From Paenibacillus ihumii (GTDB taxonomy: Bacteria > Bacillota > Bacilli > Paenibacillales > Paenibacillaceae): a stretch of DNA of 64,000 nucleotides. Positions 33,139 through 47,700 of the stretch are shown piece after piece (the stretch's first letter is position 1; every line of letters begins with the position of its first letter). Below the pieces are notes generated by a model. That model did not search any database. It had not been told where the DNA came from and saw only the letters and a list, made by a program, of their open reading frames with translations. The stretch lies in the NCBI RefSeq assembly GCF_001403875.1, contig NZ_LN884299.1, forward strand, positions 1,550,117-1,614,116. The letters are read 5' to 3'. Both the position numbers and the translations under genes were made by a program.

Positions 33139-35388
33139 ATGAATTTGAAAAAAATGGTCCTCACCACCGTATCGATTGCTTCGTTAGTGACCATGGTTCT
33201 ACCTGTTAGTGCGGCTGAGACCGTACCCGGAAGAATCCTAAGTACGGAGGACAGCGCAGCGGGACAGACCGGCTTAACCGAATTGCCGGACGCTCGGACG
33301 GACATGATCAATCAAGGAATTCAGGAGGTCGAAAGCACCGGATCGGCAAGTGAGGGCGAAGTTCCTTCGGGCGGCTCGGCAGAGGTGCCGGGCAGCAGCA
33401 CAGCGGGCATTTCCCAGCACAGCGGGCTTGTGGCGACGGGGACGGATAGTGGCAGCAGCAGTGGCAATTCCAATGCGAATACCAATACTGACGCCGATAC
33501 CAATACGGATGCCGATGTCAGCCAATTGGTTCTGATGATGAATAGCAATAAGATGTATCAGGACGGCACGCTCTATCTAGCATCGCACCCGATGAGTGTG
33601 AAGGACGGAGTCTCCTATATCTCCATACGGGCGATCGTGGAACGGGCGGGGTTGAAATTATCCTTCGACAATAATACCAAGGAGACGGTGATCCGGCGAG
33701 GCAGCGACGAGCTGCGCTTCAAGCTGAACAGCAAGAGCTACAAGGTAAACGGAGCTGTCAGAACCATGAAAGGTCCCTCGTATTCCTCGAGCGGGGTGTT
33801 CATGGTACCGCTGACCTCCATCACGCAGGCTTTAGGCATCCCCTACACGGTAAATCAGCAGGAGAAGAAAGTCGTTCTCAACCTGTCAACGAAGCCAGTT
33901 GCTTCTTTTACCATCAGCAATCCGGAGATTTTTGCGGGGGAGACCCTGGTGCAATATATCCCTAACGCGTATTCTCCTAAAGGACTGCCAATCGTGGAAG
34001 AGCAGTGGGAGGGGCGGGAGGAAATCTTCCAATCGCCGGGCCGGTACGTCATCAGCTATCGCGTCAAGGATTCCAGCGGCCAATGGAGCGACACGTTCTG
34101 GCTGACCGTTACGGTGAACAAGCCGCATACGCCTCCGGTCGCCGACTTTACCACGAGCAAGGATACTTATAAGATGGGCGAGCTCGTTACATACACGGAT
34201 TATAGTACGGACGAGAATAATGCGATCGTATCCAGAGAGTGGCTTAACAATGAGCCGGCTTTTTTCCTGCCGGGGCCGAAGACGATCCGTTTAACCGTAA
34301 GGAATAAGTACGGATTGTCATCCACGGTGGAGAAGACGATTACGATTACGGATGAGACGCTGTATACGAGGGATGAGTTCTACAAAATTTATACTCCGGT
34401 CGGCAGCAAATATTCATTTGACGGCACCAAGATTCCGAATTGGGATAAGGTTCCTTATCAATACGATACCGAGCCCGTTACGCTGATTCGGAGCAACAGT
34501 CCGGAGACCGTCTATTCCGAGGGCATCCTCTACCGGGAATCAGCGATTGGAAGCACGCGATTCATGCTGCATCATGTAAATGCAACAAGGAAGAACGTCA
34601 AAATGTACGTCGTAGCTACGAACGGCGGAACAGAGACGGCACGCTTGACCCAAACGGGCTTGGGAATGGGCGGACCGACAAAGTATGCCACGGCCTCCGG
34701 GAAAATGTCGGTTCAACGTTATTTTGAATCCATGCAGTATGGCAGCAAATATAAGGATGTATGGCTGGCTCCCGGGCAGAGCAAGGTTATTTTCACAGAG
34801 CTGAGCTCAAGTATTATGAGGCAGGGTGATGTCGTATCTCTGTTTGCGGATTTGTACAGCGATCAAACGATTCAATATCACGTCATTATGCTTCAAACCA
34901 CCAGAGACCCCATTCAAGCTCTGCAGAATTTGTCGGTGCTTCCTATGGATAACCACAACCGGGGAACCTATTATGATGCGACAAGAAACATTCATTACGG
35001 CGATCTTCTGGGTCTCAAGCCTTCCCGCCTGATGATCGGCGACAACTCGCAGGATCCTTATCTCGTCGGCACAGACGGCCCGACGGGGACGTACCAAATG
35101 AACGCGGGGAATTTCGGGGTGCTTTACCGGATCAAGCTGTACCGGGTCGCACCGCGGACGCTGATTACGTTCAACCCCCGCGGCGGACAGTACGACGGCG
35201 TGATTATGGTCAACGGCCGGGTCGTCCAGCTACCTGATACGAGCGGTTTGCGGGCTCCTCATGAGGCAGCCGTGCTGTACCGGACAGGCGATAGCGAGGA
35301 AATGGTGGAGATGCTGTTTACCGCAGCTCCGGGCAGCAGCTTGTCCGTGAACCTGCTGTTCCAGCCGTTACCGGAAATCAAGCATTAG
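33139..35388 (+). CDS. Secreted protein with copper-amine-oxidase-like N-domain and PKD-like domains
   Basis: 749 residues. Signal peptide MNLKKMVLTTVSIASLVTMV then LPVSAA. A low-complexity linker of S/G/N/T/D (about 70-140; NTDADTNTDAD) is followed by a copper amine oxidase N-terminal-like (stalk) domain at about 145-260 (YISIRAIVERAGLKLSFDN and MVPLTSITQALGIPY). Two PKD/Ig-like domains (about 265-420) and an unassigned 320-residue C-terminal region follow. The stalk domain is common on Paenibacillus surface proteins and does not itself imply copper. GGGAG 8 nt before ATG 33139 sets the start. No sortase motif or SLH domain was seen. Function unknown. Confidence 0.78.
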   Translation: MNLKKMVLTTVSIASLVTMVLPVSAAETVPGRILSTEDSAAGQTGLTELPDARTDMINQGIQEVESTGSASEGEVPSGGSAEVPGSSTAGISQHSGLVATGTDSGSSSGNSNANTNTDADTNTDADVSQLVLMMNSNKMYQDGTLYLASHPMSVKDGVSYISIRAIVERAGLKLSFDNNTKETVIRRGSDELRFKLNSKSYKVNGAVRTMKGPSYSSSGVFMVPLTSITQALGIPYTVNQQEKKVVLNLSTKPVASFTISNPEIFAGETLVQYIPNAYSPKGLPIVEEQWEGREEIFQSPGRYVISYRVKDSSGQWSDTFWLTVTVNKPHTPPVADFTTSKDTYKMGELVTYTDYSTDENNAIVSREWLNNEPAFFLPGPKTIRLTVRNKYGLSSTVEKTITITDETLYTRDEFYKIYTPVGSKYSFDGTKIPNWDKVPYQYDTEPVTLIRSNSPETVYSEGILYRESAIGSTRFMLHHVNATRKNVKMYVVATNGGTETARLTQTGLGMGGPTKYATASGKMSVQRYFESMQYGSKYKDVWLAPGQSKVIFTELSSSIMRQGDVVSLFADLYSDQTIQYHVIMLQTTRDPIQALQNLSVLPMDNHNRGTYYDATRNIHYGDLLGLKPSRLMIGDNSQDPYLVGTDGPTGTYQMNAGNFGVLYRIKLYRVAPRTLITFNPRGGQYDGVIMVNGRVVQLPDTSGLRAPHEAAVLYRTGDSEEMVEMLFTAAPGSSLSVNLLFQPLPEIKH

Positions 35389-35412
35389 CTATGATCTTAA
35401 TAATACTTGCAT

Positions 35413-35451
35413 GGCAGGCCGAGGGAGCAATTCACTGGCCTGCCTTTTTTT
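35413..35451 (+). terminator. Terminator
   Basis: GGCAGGCC (35413-35420) and GGCCTGCC (35437-35444), then seven T. Confidence 0.85.
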
Positions 35452-35484
35452 GATTTCATACAGGATGGATGGGAATGCGCTTCA

Positions 35485-35513
35485 TTGACGCTGCCGTTTT
35501 TTTCGGGCATTAT
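35485..35513 (+). promoter_or_regulatory. Promoter of zur-yidD
   Basis: TTGACG (35485-35490), 17 bp, CATTAT (35508-35513). No Zur-type palindrome is visible here. Confidence 0.5.
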
Positions 35514-35559
35514 TATTAGAGACGCATGCATAACGCAAGTTCAGACGGGAGGTATGCAC

Positions 35560-36015
35560 ATGCTGTCGAGTGAGCAAATCATCGGGATCATGTCCGCCCG
35601 GGGCCTGCGGATCACGGATCAGCGAAGAACGCTGGCCAAGCTGTTCGCAGAGCGTGACGGATATTTAACGCCGAAAGACGTTTATGAATATATGGAGAAA
35701 ATATACAGCGGCCTCAGCTTCGATACCGTGTACCGCAACCTCCGTGTGATGGAGGAGCTCGGGGTACTGGAGCAGGTGATGTTTGAGGATGGCTTGAAAT
35801 TCCGGGCCAGCTGTAGCGAGGGGCATCATCATCATCATATGATTTGCCTGCAGTGCGAACGAACGTATCCGATCCACTTCTGCCCAATGCCGCTGACCGA
35901 CGCCCCCGAGCAATTCCAGGTCGTAAAGCATAAGTTCGAAGTGTTCGGCTATTGCAAGGATTGTCGACCGGAGCTGAACGGCGGGCGCTTGCCGCAGCGC
36001 AGCGGGACGTCCTGA
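35560..36015 (+). CDS. zur: Zinc uptake regulator Zur (Fur family)
   Basis: 151 residues. Winged-helix N-domain with [20 protein letters not shown] (recognition helix) and C-domain with [23 protein letters not shown] and [12 protein letters not shown]; the paired CxxC motifs hold the structural zinc. The HHHHH-ICL.C..T and CPM pattern matches Bacillus Zur more than Fur or PerR. Zn-loaded Zur represses zinc uptake genes; a Zur box lies before znuA at 49144. GGGAGG is 7 nt before ATG 35560 and only 1 nt before ATG 35554, so 35560 is used. yidD starts 2 nt after the stop. Confidence 0.9.
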   Translation: MLSSEQIIGIMSARGLRITDQRRTLAKLFAERDGYLTPKDVYEYMEKIYSGLSFDTVYRNLRVMEELGVLEQVMFEDGLKFRASCSEGHHHHHMICLQCERTYPIHFCPMPLTDAPEQFQVVKHKFEVFGYCKDCRPELNGGRLPQRSGTS

Positions 36016-36017
36016 AG

Positions 36018-36290
36018 ATGGGCATTGTTCGCAAAGCGGTCAAAGGACCGATAGTGTTCTACCGGAAATTTATTTCACCCTTGAAGCCGCCGACCTGCAG
36101 GTTCTATCCGACCTGCTCGGCTTATGCTCTCGAAGCGATTGAGGTGCACGGCGCGGTCAAGGGCTCCTGGCTTGCAGCCAAGCGGATTGCCCGCTGCCAT
36201 CCGTTCCATCCTGGCGGGGTGGATCCTGTACCGCCGAAGAAGCCGGCTGCGCCGGAGCATGAGGGCCAGCTGGGAGACGATCCGTCATGA
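36018..36290 (+). CDS. yidD: Membrane protein insertion efficiency factor YidD
   Basis: 90 residues. Family core is complete: [20 protein letters not shown] then [15 protein letters not shown] and [17 protein letters not shown]. The three conserved Cys and the amphipathic N-terminal helix are present. Helps YidC insert inner-membrane proteins. ATG 36018 is 2 nt after the zur stop, so translation is coupled to zur. Confidence 0.95.
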   Translation: MGIVRKAVKGPIVFYRKFISPLKPPTCRFYPTCSAYALEAIEVHGAVKGSWLAAKRIARCHPFHPGGVDPVPPKKPAAPEHEGQLGDDPS

Positions 36291-36347
36291 AGCTGGGAAG
36301 GGGAGCCGGAGAGGACCGAGGGGCCGATATTGGCTTAACAGGAGCGC

Positions 36348-36376
36348 TTGACAGAGGGAAGGTCTTTTTCTAAGAT
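36348..36376 (+). promoter_or_regulatory. Promoter of the T-box/metG transcript
   Basis: Consensus TTGACA (36348-36353), 17 bp, TAAGAT (36371-36376). Confidence 0.75.
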
Positions 36377-36420
36377 AGAAGATAAACACATGAGCAGCTT
36401 GATCATGCATGATATATTTC

Positions 36421-36698
36421 CGACGAACGGATAAGTACAAAGAGGGATTCTGTGACAGAGAGCCGGGGGAGCTGCAAACCGGTCTGAATCGGCTTTGGAA
36501 GATGGTCCGGGAGGAACTGCTTTCGAGCCTCAAGCGGCGGGGAGATCTCCTCGCGGCTGGCGGTAAGGGAGCGGCGCGGTATCCGGCGTTAACGGAGGGT
36601 CGTTAAGACCGGCTGAGCCTGCTGTCTGCGAAGACGCGGGGAATTTGGGTGGTAACGCGTGAGTAATCTCTCGCCCCATAGGGGGCGGGAGTTTTTTT
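36421..36698 (+). promoter_or_regulatory. T-box leader of metG (Met specifier)
   Basis: T-box landmarks in order: AAGTACAAAGAGGG (36433-36446), ACAGAGAGCCGGGGGAGCTG (36455-36474), a specifier region GGAAGATGGTCC with ATG at 36502-36504, and the T-box TTTGGGTGGTAACGCG (36644-36659). The tRNA-end contact TGGT (36650-36653) suits a tRNA with discriminator A, as in tRNA-Met. A terminator follows at 36668-36698 (CTCTCGCCCC / GGGGGCGGGAG then seven T). Uncharged tRNA-Met should allow readthrough into metG. Confidence 0.85.
36668..36698 (+). terminator. T-box terminator
   Basis: CTCTCGCCCC and GGGGGCGGGAG, followed by TTTTTTT, 47 nt before metG. Its left arm would compete with the antiterminator containing the T-box. 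Confidence 0.85.
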
Positions 36699-36729
36699 GT
36701 TGCGCTGCCGCTGCTGCTGTTGAATATGA

Positions 36730-38718
<1,989 letters not shown>

Positions 38719-38741
38719 GCAGCAGCATCGAAGAAATTGAA

Positions 38742-38784
38742 AGGCGAGTCAGCGCCATTTATAGCGCCGACTCGCCTATTTTTA
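38742..38784. terminator. Bidirectional terminator between metG and the giant SLH gene
   Basis: AGGCGAGTC/GACTCGCCT outer stem with an inner GCGC/GCGC, followed by TATTTTTAT on the plus strand. Confidence 0.75.
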
Positions 38785-38799
38785 TTCTTGAACTCCGTT

Positions 38800-41700
38800 T
38801 TATTTTAGAATTTTAGAAACTATTAGCACGCTTTCCGCTCTTGTCATCAGCTCTTTCGGGGCAAACAGGTTATTCCCGCGTCCCCGGATGAGCTCCCATG
38901 CCTGTGCGGCCTCCACAGCGTCCCGAGCCCAAGCTTGAATTCGATCGTAATCGCTAAACGAGCTTGGATTTACCACAGCTGCTTCTGCGCCGCCTGGGCC
39001 GTGCAAATACTTATACGCACGCACGATCATAACAGCCATTTCTTCCCGGGTCATGGCGTCATTCGGTGCAAACGTGCTTAAATCGCGCCCATGCACGATT
39101 CCGGCGCCGCTTGCCTTCGCGATTGCCTCGGCATACCATACATCGGGGTCCACGTCTGTAAAGGTCATGCTGCCTGGGGCGGTTAACCCCAACGCGCGTG
39201 CCAGCATCGCTGCGAACTGCGCTCGGGTAACGTTCCCTTGCGGGTCGAAACGAGCGTCGTCGACTCCTTCAATGATATGCCTCGCCGACATTTTTTTAAT
39301 GGCTTTCCTCGCCCAGTGGTGCTCACCTACATCGGCAAACGTCTTGTTGTATTCCAGAACCGTATATTTCCCTAAAAGAGGAACCTTCACAGTTATGATG
39401 CCGTCCCTCAATGTTCCGCCCATGTACTTAAAGGATCCGTCTTCTGCGATATAGTAAATGCCCAGCAAATCGGGATCGGTATTCGAATCAGCTTGAAACG
39501 CAATCGTGAATGGCTCGGCAAAGGTGGTTACCGGTACGGAAGCTCCGTCTGCGCCAACGGCTTGCATGTTAAAGTCATACATATTGCTTGCCGATGTCAA
39601 CAGAGCCGTACGGTTGGCGGCATAGTTGCCAACAAGCCGGGAGGCTTCATCCTTCGGAACGAGCTGCATCGAGAAATGAATCCGCGCCTCTTCGGCTTCA
39701 TCTCCAGGTACAGCCGCTTGGATGCTCTTCAGAGATTCGACCGGGAACTCGATGGTCATATTCGGCCCCGCGAATCGGAGACGATTCTCCCCGAGAACTT
39801 CCGCAATATTGCCCGGAAGAATGACGATATCTTGATTCTCCGAAATACGGACCATTACCGTACCATCGACTGCGTCTTGCAAGTCGTCCGCGTCAAGCAC
39901 CAGGGTCGTTGATGGAACCTCAGGCTTCGGCGGACTCTTTGGCTCCGACGGCGCAACTGGCGTACTCGATGACGGAGTCGTTGTCGCGTCGTCGCGATCC
40001 TTGTTGTAGACGATTACGGTTCTTGTCACCTCGTCAGCCGCATTGCCTGCTGCATCGCTTACATTGTAGCGGAACGTGTACGTTCCCGCTTTCGATGTAT
40101 TGAGCTTTGTTTCGCCGTTCATGCTGCTGGTCACCGTGATCACGATGCGGTCCGTAATGTCGCCGTCCCGATCGTCCATCGCCGTCGCCCCCGCATCCGT
40201 ATAGCTTGCGCCGACCGGCAAGCGAACAACCGGTTCGCCCAGCAAGGTAATAACTGGCTTCGTCTTATCGGCTTCGACATCTTTCGATACAATGACCGTT
40301 CTTGTTGCTTCGTCAGCCGCATTGCCCGCAGCATCGCTTACATTGTAATGGATCGTGTATACGTCCGGAATCGATGTATCGATTGCCGTTAGTCCGTATA
40401 CGCTGCTAGTCACGGTGGTGACAATGCGATCCGTAATGTCGCCGTCCCGATCGTCCATCGCTGTTGCCCCCGCATCCGTATAATCAGCGCCAACGGCCAA
40501 GCGAACAACCGGTTCGCCTAACAGGGTAAGGACCGGCTTCGTCACATCGGCATCGGCGTCTTCCGAAACGATAACCGTTCTTGTCGCCTCGTCGGCCGCA
40601 TTGCCTGCGGCGTCGCTCACATTGTAATGGATCGTGTATACGTCCGGAATCGATGTGTCGATTGCCGTTAGTCCGTATACGCTGCTAGTCACGGTGCTGA
40701 CAATACGATCCGTAATGTCGCCGTCCCGATCGTCCAAGGCCGTCGCGCCTGCATCCGTGTAGTCTGCGCCGACAGGCAAATGGACAACCGGCTCGCCAAG
40801 CAAGGTAATGACCGGCCTCGTCATATCCGCTTCCGTCTTACTCGTTCCGGCAATGATAATAAAGCTAACGATGACTGCAGTGTTGGGACCTGTAGTCCCC
40901 GGTCCGGTCTGAATCAGAATCCTTCCGTCCTGATCCACCTTAACCTTTTCCAGCATCGCAATACTCTTTTCTTGCTTATATACATGACCGTTCAGATTTG
41001 CAAGGGGATCGCCGTCCTTGGAGACTGTAATATTGGCTTTCCGTGTGTACCCCCAAGGATCATAGAACCCGACGAAAATGTCGTAAGTTCCGGCTGGAAG
41101 CTCAAAGGCATAGTCCACCGAATCCACAGCGGAATTTTCCGCACGGCGGTGTGATAAATAAGGATCGTTCGCATTTTCCCGATAGCCCGGAACCGCAACG
41201 GAATTCATGTATCCCCAAGTCAGGCCGTCTTCATATACTTGATCGGGCACTGCCTGCAGCTCCGCCATTTTCGGATTAGACGCCTTGTCGGAGTGCAAGG
41301 CCATGAACATGGCCGAGTTGTTCGTATTGCCGCTGTCGGCAAAGTAATAGACATTGTCAGGCAGCACCTTTACTTCAAAATCAATCGTACTGCCTGCCAG
41401 AGGCGAATCTCCTCCAAGCGTCCCCTGCACGGTTGTCGCCCCCAACGTCAACCTTGCTTCATTGAGGCTGTCTTCATCCCAAACGACAGGCAAGTTCGTA
41501 TAGATCTCCGAGCCGCGCTTCACATCCAATGTACTCGGCATTTGAAGGGCTTCTCCTAATCGGAACGCTTTATCGCTGGTCGTCAATACCTGCAGGGGAG
41601 CATACGACTCCAGCACGTCAAGGGTCCAGTCGCTCAGGGGCTGGCCTTCCAATTTCGTGCCGTTTGCCGTCAATTGGAGCGGAACCCATACATAGCCTGA

Positions 41701-44700
41701 AGTGTCCAGCGCCTTTTGAATCCAACGATCGCCCATGTAAATGAACAGGCCGTTCTCAGGATCGTAAGGAATGACAGCTGTCGGCTGTGTGCGATAAGAG
41801 GTATTCGAGCTGTCGTTCGGGAACGGATTCCCGAGTTTCGTATATTGCGTAAAGGTCATGCCTCCGTCCGCCGTATTGCCGAAGATGTGGTTGGCTCGAT
41901 AAGCAATGGACGGGTTCGGATCCCAGCCGGTGGTGCCGGAAGTAATAAAATAATAATACCCGTTATACTTGAAGACCGCCGGCGCTTCCCTGCTTGCATC
42001 AGAGAAAACCCTAGCCGTGAACGTCTCATTAAGACCCTCGGTACCGTCTTTGGCAGGTGCCGTATACTCATCGTTCAATAATGAGATATACGTATATTTG
42101 TTTTCTTCACTGGAATAAATAGCATACGCCTTGCCGTCTTCATCCTTGAAAACGGTCATATCGCGCGCCATGCCCTTGTTGCTATCGTAATAGCCCTCGA
42201 TGTAGTTCATCTTCTGGGCATTGACAAGCTTGAACGGGCCAAAGGGAGAATCCGAGACGGCAAAGCCCATTTGCGCGCGACTGTACCGGCTAATGCCGGT
42301 GTCCTTTGCAGGCGTATTCTGCAGTGTATCAAACTGTTCCATAATCCGCTCATCGGTCGGCCCGTCGGCGTGATACACGATCACGTACTTGTTGGTTTTG
42401 TCGTTATAGAGCATTTTCGGGCGTTCCATAATCGTGTAATAAGCGTACGTGCGGTGGAACGCAAGCCTTAAGCTTTCGTCATCATAGCTTGCAGTCACGT
42501 AGTCGAAGCTTGCATCATTATCTCTGCTATAGCCGGGATGTTGGCTTCTGTCCACATAGGCCTGCAGAAAATCACGGGCATAATCGATATCGAACTGCTT
42601 CAATGGCTCGCCCAGTTCGTTCATTCCTGCACCGGGCGTTCCCATAGCCCGGGCTTTCAGCGCCGCAAGCTGGGTTTCGCTCACTTGGACCCCTTGCCCA
42701 TCGCCGGTTTTCTCCATAGGGAACACGCGGTGAGGATAGAGCGCAACGCCCATATCCACCCAATTGTATAAATCTTTCGACACGTAGGTGTGGATTCCGC
42801 CAATTGGCCGGCCGCCAAATGTCTTGTCTTCGCCGACCCACAGCCATGCGCCATCGCCATTGGCCGGATCGGCCGTATAAGACGGCTCGTTGCCGTTCCA
42901 AGCAACATGATCGACCCAAATGACCTGACCGCCATGGGCCTGAATCGGAACTGCGTTGGTGTCAAACCAGACATCGGTATTCTTGCCGGCCACACCGCCT
43001 ATGGAAGTGTAGGTTACGGGTGCTACCGATTCGGCCAATTCCTCGACGGCAAGCCAGCTGATTGCTGCGTTCCGGTTCGTCTTGCCTGCGCCTGGGCCAG
43101 CCGTATACGAACCAGCATTGGTCAGGACATATCTCACGTTCGAAGCGCCTTCCGGCAGATTGATACTGTAAGTAACCTGCTTGGAGTGTCCGGCGTGATC
43201 CAAATGAAGACGGTTGACAATATGGGTGACGGTTTCACCGTTCAGCGTATACGCAATCGCAATTTTGATCGGCATTTCATTGTTCCACCACAGACGATGG
43301 TATGATGTAAAGCGGTAGCTCTTTCCGCCTTCCAGTCCATCGAGCTGATAGGACAGTGTGGACAAGGGATCGCTGCCGTCAATCATAATTCCCGTCGCAT
43401 TTTTGTCCAAATCAGGCTGGGCCGACTTATGGATAATTGGTTTCTCCGCTCCGCTGCTGTTAAGCGCTATATAGCCCCAGCCGGAACCGTAGGCCTGATT
43501 GGTCGAGTCGTTCAACAATGCATTTCCCGTCAATTTCTGAACGGCATTGTAGATATATGGATTCGCAGCGCCGGCATCGATAAAGTATTTCAAATGACGC
43601 GGCACAACCTCTACATACGCGGCGAATTGCTTCTCAACGCCGTCCATATATTTGCCATAAACAGCGACTGTCTCAAAAGGCGTGTCGAAATCATTCACTG
43701 AAATCTCGTTGCTGCCGTCTATCGTCCATGCGATGATTTCATGCTCGGGACCCGCGTCCGCAAGACGAATCCGTCCCGGCAACTGGGGAATCGTATCTAC
43801 ATAAGTTGCGTATATGTCAGCTGTGCGAGTCGCATCCCCATTCCGCTCAAGGCCTTTTACCGCGCCCCTTAATGCCTGCAAGGCATCGTTAACCTCAGCC
43901 TGCGTCGCGTCCTCGTTCCCAAGCACGCTCGCCGCTGCGGCAAGAGCATTCCGGAAGTTGTTCCAGCTTAGATCGGTATAATTGTCGTTTTCTTTGTTCC
44001 TATGCTCGTCGTACAGCGCCTGCAGCGCGGATTTATCAACGTCTTTGACCGGCGCAATCCCCACAAAGGACAGCATCGGCGACTGGTTGCTTTGCACCGC
44101 CTTCAGCTTCAATGTCAATGAGCCGGCTTCTGCCATGGAGAAGGTGTATCCTCGTACTTCGTCAAACGAATTGTTGTCAAGCGTAATAGTGTCAACAAGC
44201 ACGCTCTGATTGTCGTACTCCAGGTAAATCTCTTCGGTTCGGGAGGGGCTGGGCCACCAGCTGTAAGTACCAAGCGTTAGCGTATGCTCGCCTGCAGGCA
44301 AATTGTTGAATGCATAGGTAAGGGCCGCTCCGTTCTGATTGGCGGTATAGATCCCCGTCGTGGTTTGCTTGCTGTACGGGCCGTTTGAAATCCCTTTGTA
44401 AGATATGGACGGCGTGCCGCTAGCATTGTAACCCCCATGTCCCCAACCAATGGCAGATTCGTAAACCCGGTCCGGAGCATCGTTGAGAAGCGGATTGCCG
44501 GCCGCAGCTGCAAGCGCCTCGACAGCAGTGTATGCAGGCGAATCATATCCTAATGTATTGCCGGCCGCATGTCCGGGCGTCAAGCCATCTGCGGTGGCGT
44601 TAAGATCCACGAAATAAAGAATGTCTTCAGGTACGACTTCCACATAACAAACAGTTTCAACACTTCCGTAGGTGCCGGTTACGGTAACCGTATCATAGGC

Positions 44701-47700
44701 AGTATCGAAACGAACGCCGTCCAAATTCCAATTCACGGTTACGAACGATTTCGATCCGTCTTCATGCGTCGCCTCCACTTTCTCGGGGAGATTTGGCACC
44801 CCGCCGACGTAGACGGCGGCATAATGAGGCGAGCTAAGCTCCCGAATATCGCCCGTAAACAACTGGTTCTTGGCAAAGACTAGGCGCGCCGCGAGCTGTT
44901 CGGCCCCCTCTTGATCCAAGCGGTAGGAAACAGGATTATCCAGAGCTTCCTGGGCAGCGTTCCGCGCGGCCTCAAAAAGCTCCCAGTCGATATCGCGGAA
45001 TTCGTCCAGCTTGTTGATGCCTTGCGCCTCTGCTGCCGCCTCTTGGAGAGCAGAGGTATCGGGAGCGCCTTTCACTTCTCCGGAAACAACCGCCACGGCG
45101 TCCACCACCAAGGTGCCGCTTAACACCTTGAGACGAACGGTATGCTCGCCATATGCGAGCCCGCGAAGCGTATAGGTTTGGTACAACTCTTTGGAAGCCG
45201 CCGTACCGGCCGAAGGCTCTACGATCTGCCCGTCCACCGTCACTTCCAGCTTCGCCGAACCGTCGTTGGGTCCCAGAATATCCAGTCCTGTGCCTACAAA
45301 CGTGTATTCCAGCGCGGCATCAGAGCCTTGGCTGGTGGAAAGGGATCTTTGGTAATGGAACATGCCCTTGCCGTTGTCATGCGCCCAAGAACCGCTGTAA
45401 ATCAGCTTAGGGGCGGGAACGGGGGCCAGGTCGTGCATCTCAAGATCGTCAAGCGCCTCGGCATAGTACGGCGCGTAGCCTTCCACCGTTTCAACCAGCA
45501 AATTGTCAAAACGGACATGATAGTAGCCGCTGCCAAGATCCACCCGGCCGGACAACTTGGGATTCGGATCGGTATAGGAGGCAAGCTCCACCCCGTCCAA
45601 GTAGGCTGTCACTTGATTGCCCGCAACTTGGATGGCAAGGTTATGCCATGCGTTATAAGCGGCGTCAAAACCATCGATCTTCACACCGCCGGAACCGCTC
45701 ACGACATTGCCGTTCGCCACGGAACGGCCGTCAACCAGCAGCTGCCAGCCGCCGTCGAACCAAAATTTCAATACATAAGGCGTGCCGTTGATCGAATGAG
45801 AGCTGCCGCCGCCCTGATACCTGGCGCCAATCGCGGCGTAATTTGCGCCGCCTTGCGTATTGTTCGTTTCGAACGAAACGTCGACGCTAGCCTTATAGTT
45901 GGTCCATCGGTAGTCGCCGATGGCCGTAACGGGCTCGCCGTTGTTCCACGTACCGCCAAGTCCCATAAGCCCTCGGTCCAACTGCTGGCGCAGAACGTAG
46001 TTTCCGGTTTGCTCGTCCAGATACGCCTCAAACGCGCCATTGCGATCATGGGTGTAGCGGGGGATTGCGCCTTTAGCACCGCCGCGCGATTCGATATAGC
46101 TTTGATAGCCCGTAATTTGGCCGCTTGCTCCAATCACTGGAACCGTTTTGTCGGAATAGTCAAAATCGTCTGCATACAACACACGATCCTCGGTATTTTG
46201 AACCGACCCTGCCGCATCGGTGTCAAGCACCTTGCGCTCGCCCTCAACGGGGAGTGGTGTATGATATGCATCGTCCCCGTTATTTTCCAATGTCGTAACA
46301 GTCACAATGGAATATGGTTTAACGCGCACAGTGTAAACGCCGCCGCGATCGGCGGAAATCTTTCCGAGGAACTTCATATAATTGCTGTTGAAGGCTTCTC
46401 CCTCGTCAGCTGCGCGGGTTTCCCATACTTCCAAGGAAGGAGAGCCCGTGTAGCCCATATTCACCGTCTGAAGCTTGTAAACCCGCTCGTACTCGCTGTC
46501 ATTCACGACTACGGTTGAAAAATCGCTTTTGTCCGGAGCCGCGAGCGTCATGTAACTCGGGGTGCCGTTGCGGCCGCTGACGGGATTCGTACCTGTCGCG
46601 CCGGTGTAGCTGGCTTGCGGAACCGCTCTCCAGATCCCCTCGTTATTGTTGTCGTTCTCCCAGCCAGCCTTCGCAAACCAGCTGAAGTGCCGCAGGACGA
46701 GAAGGCCAGCGTCATAGTGTATCCAGCCCGACCACGGGTCGCGCGCGCTGACCAATTCTTTGAAGGAATATTGTCCGCCTTCATAGAAGGAGCCGATGGC
46801 CGGCTGATAAACAAAATGCGTCCGGCGGGAATTGACAAACCCTTTGATAATGGTGTTGCCCATTTCCAGGGCGCTGCCTGTACCGCCTATGCCGGTGCCC
46901 GCCACTGCAGGATCCTTCGTGTTGTTGTTGGGGCGGAAGGACGAGTTGCTGAAGGTGGCCTGCGCCTCGCTGTTCCAAACCTCAATGTCGAATTGCTCCG
47001 CGAGCCGTTTGAAATTGCCCGCACTGTCGTCATCGGTGTTGTAATGGTAGGCGGCGACCGCCACCGCGTCCCGCAGGGAAGCGTCGCTCACCATGCTGCC
47101 GCCGAAGGAGCCGATCCCGACTTCATCGGAAATAACAACCTCGATGCGGTGATAAAGCGCTTTCTCTCCCTCGTTCGCAAAGCCTTCATTATCCGTTCTG
47201 ACCCGCTGGGCATATTGTTTCGTCCACGTCAAATCCGGGGCGTGCTCGTTAATATGGGGATTGACGTAATCGACCATATAGCCGTACTCGCGATAAGCGG
47301 CCAGAATGGTGTTTTTATACCAAGTGTAAATTTTATCGTTGCTGTCCGCCCAGGCGGGAGCGCTCCAGCGCAGAATGCTCACTTTGAGATCCGGGTTGAC
47401 CGCCTTAGCGTCGGCGGCAAGCTGGAACCCGGGATGCCGGGCAACGTTGGCCTTTTCATCGGCCGTACGCATTGTGGCCGGATCTGGGCCGGTGGAGTTG
47501 TTGCGGTCGTTGCCCATTTCGATTTTCACATGCGTCATGATAGGATTTTCTCCGCCGAACAGAATCTGGAGCAATTCTGCGTAAGCCTCGGGATGCTCGG
47601 CCTTATAATCCATCAGCAGCGCACTGGTGCTGTTGGCGCTCAGTACGCCAAAACCCTTGAACGTGAGGCCGTTGACATTGCCGGCTTTGATATCGTTGCC

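Noticed and set aside
39984..40820. Periodic repeat considered as a CRISPR array or satellite
   Set aside because: Period is 279 bp with no spacers; it is in frame and codes Ig-like domains.
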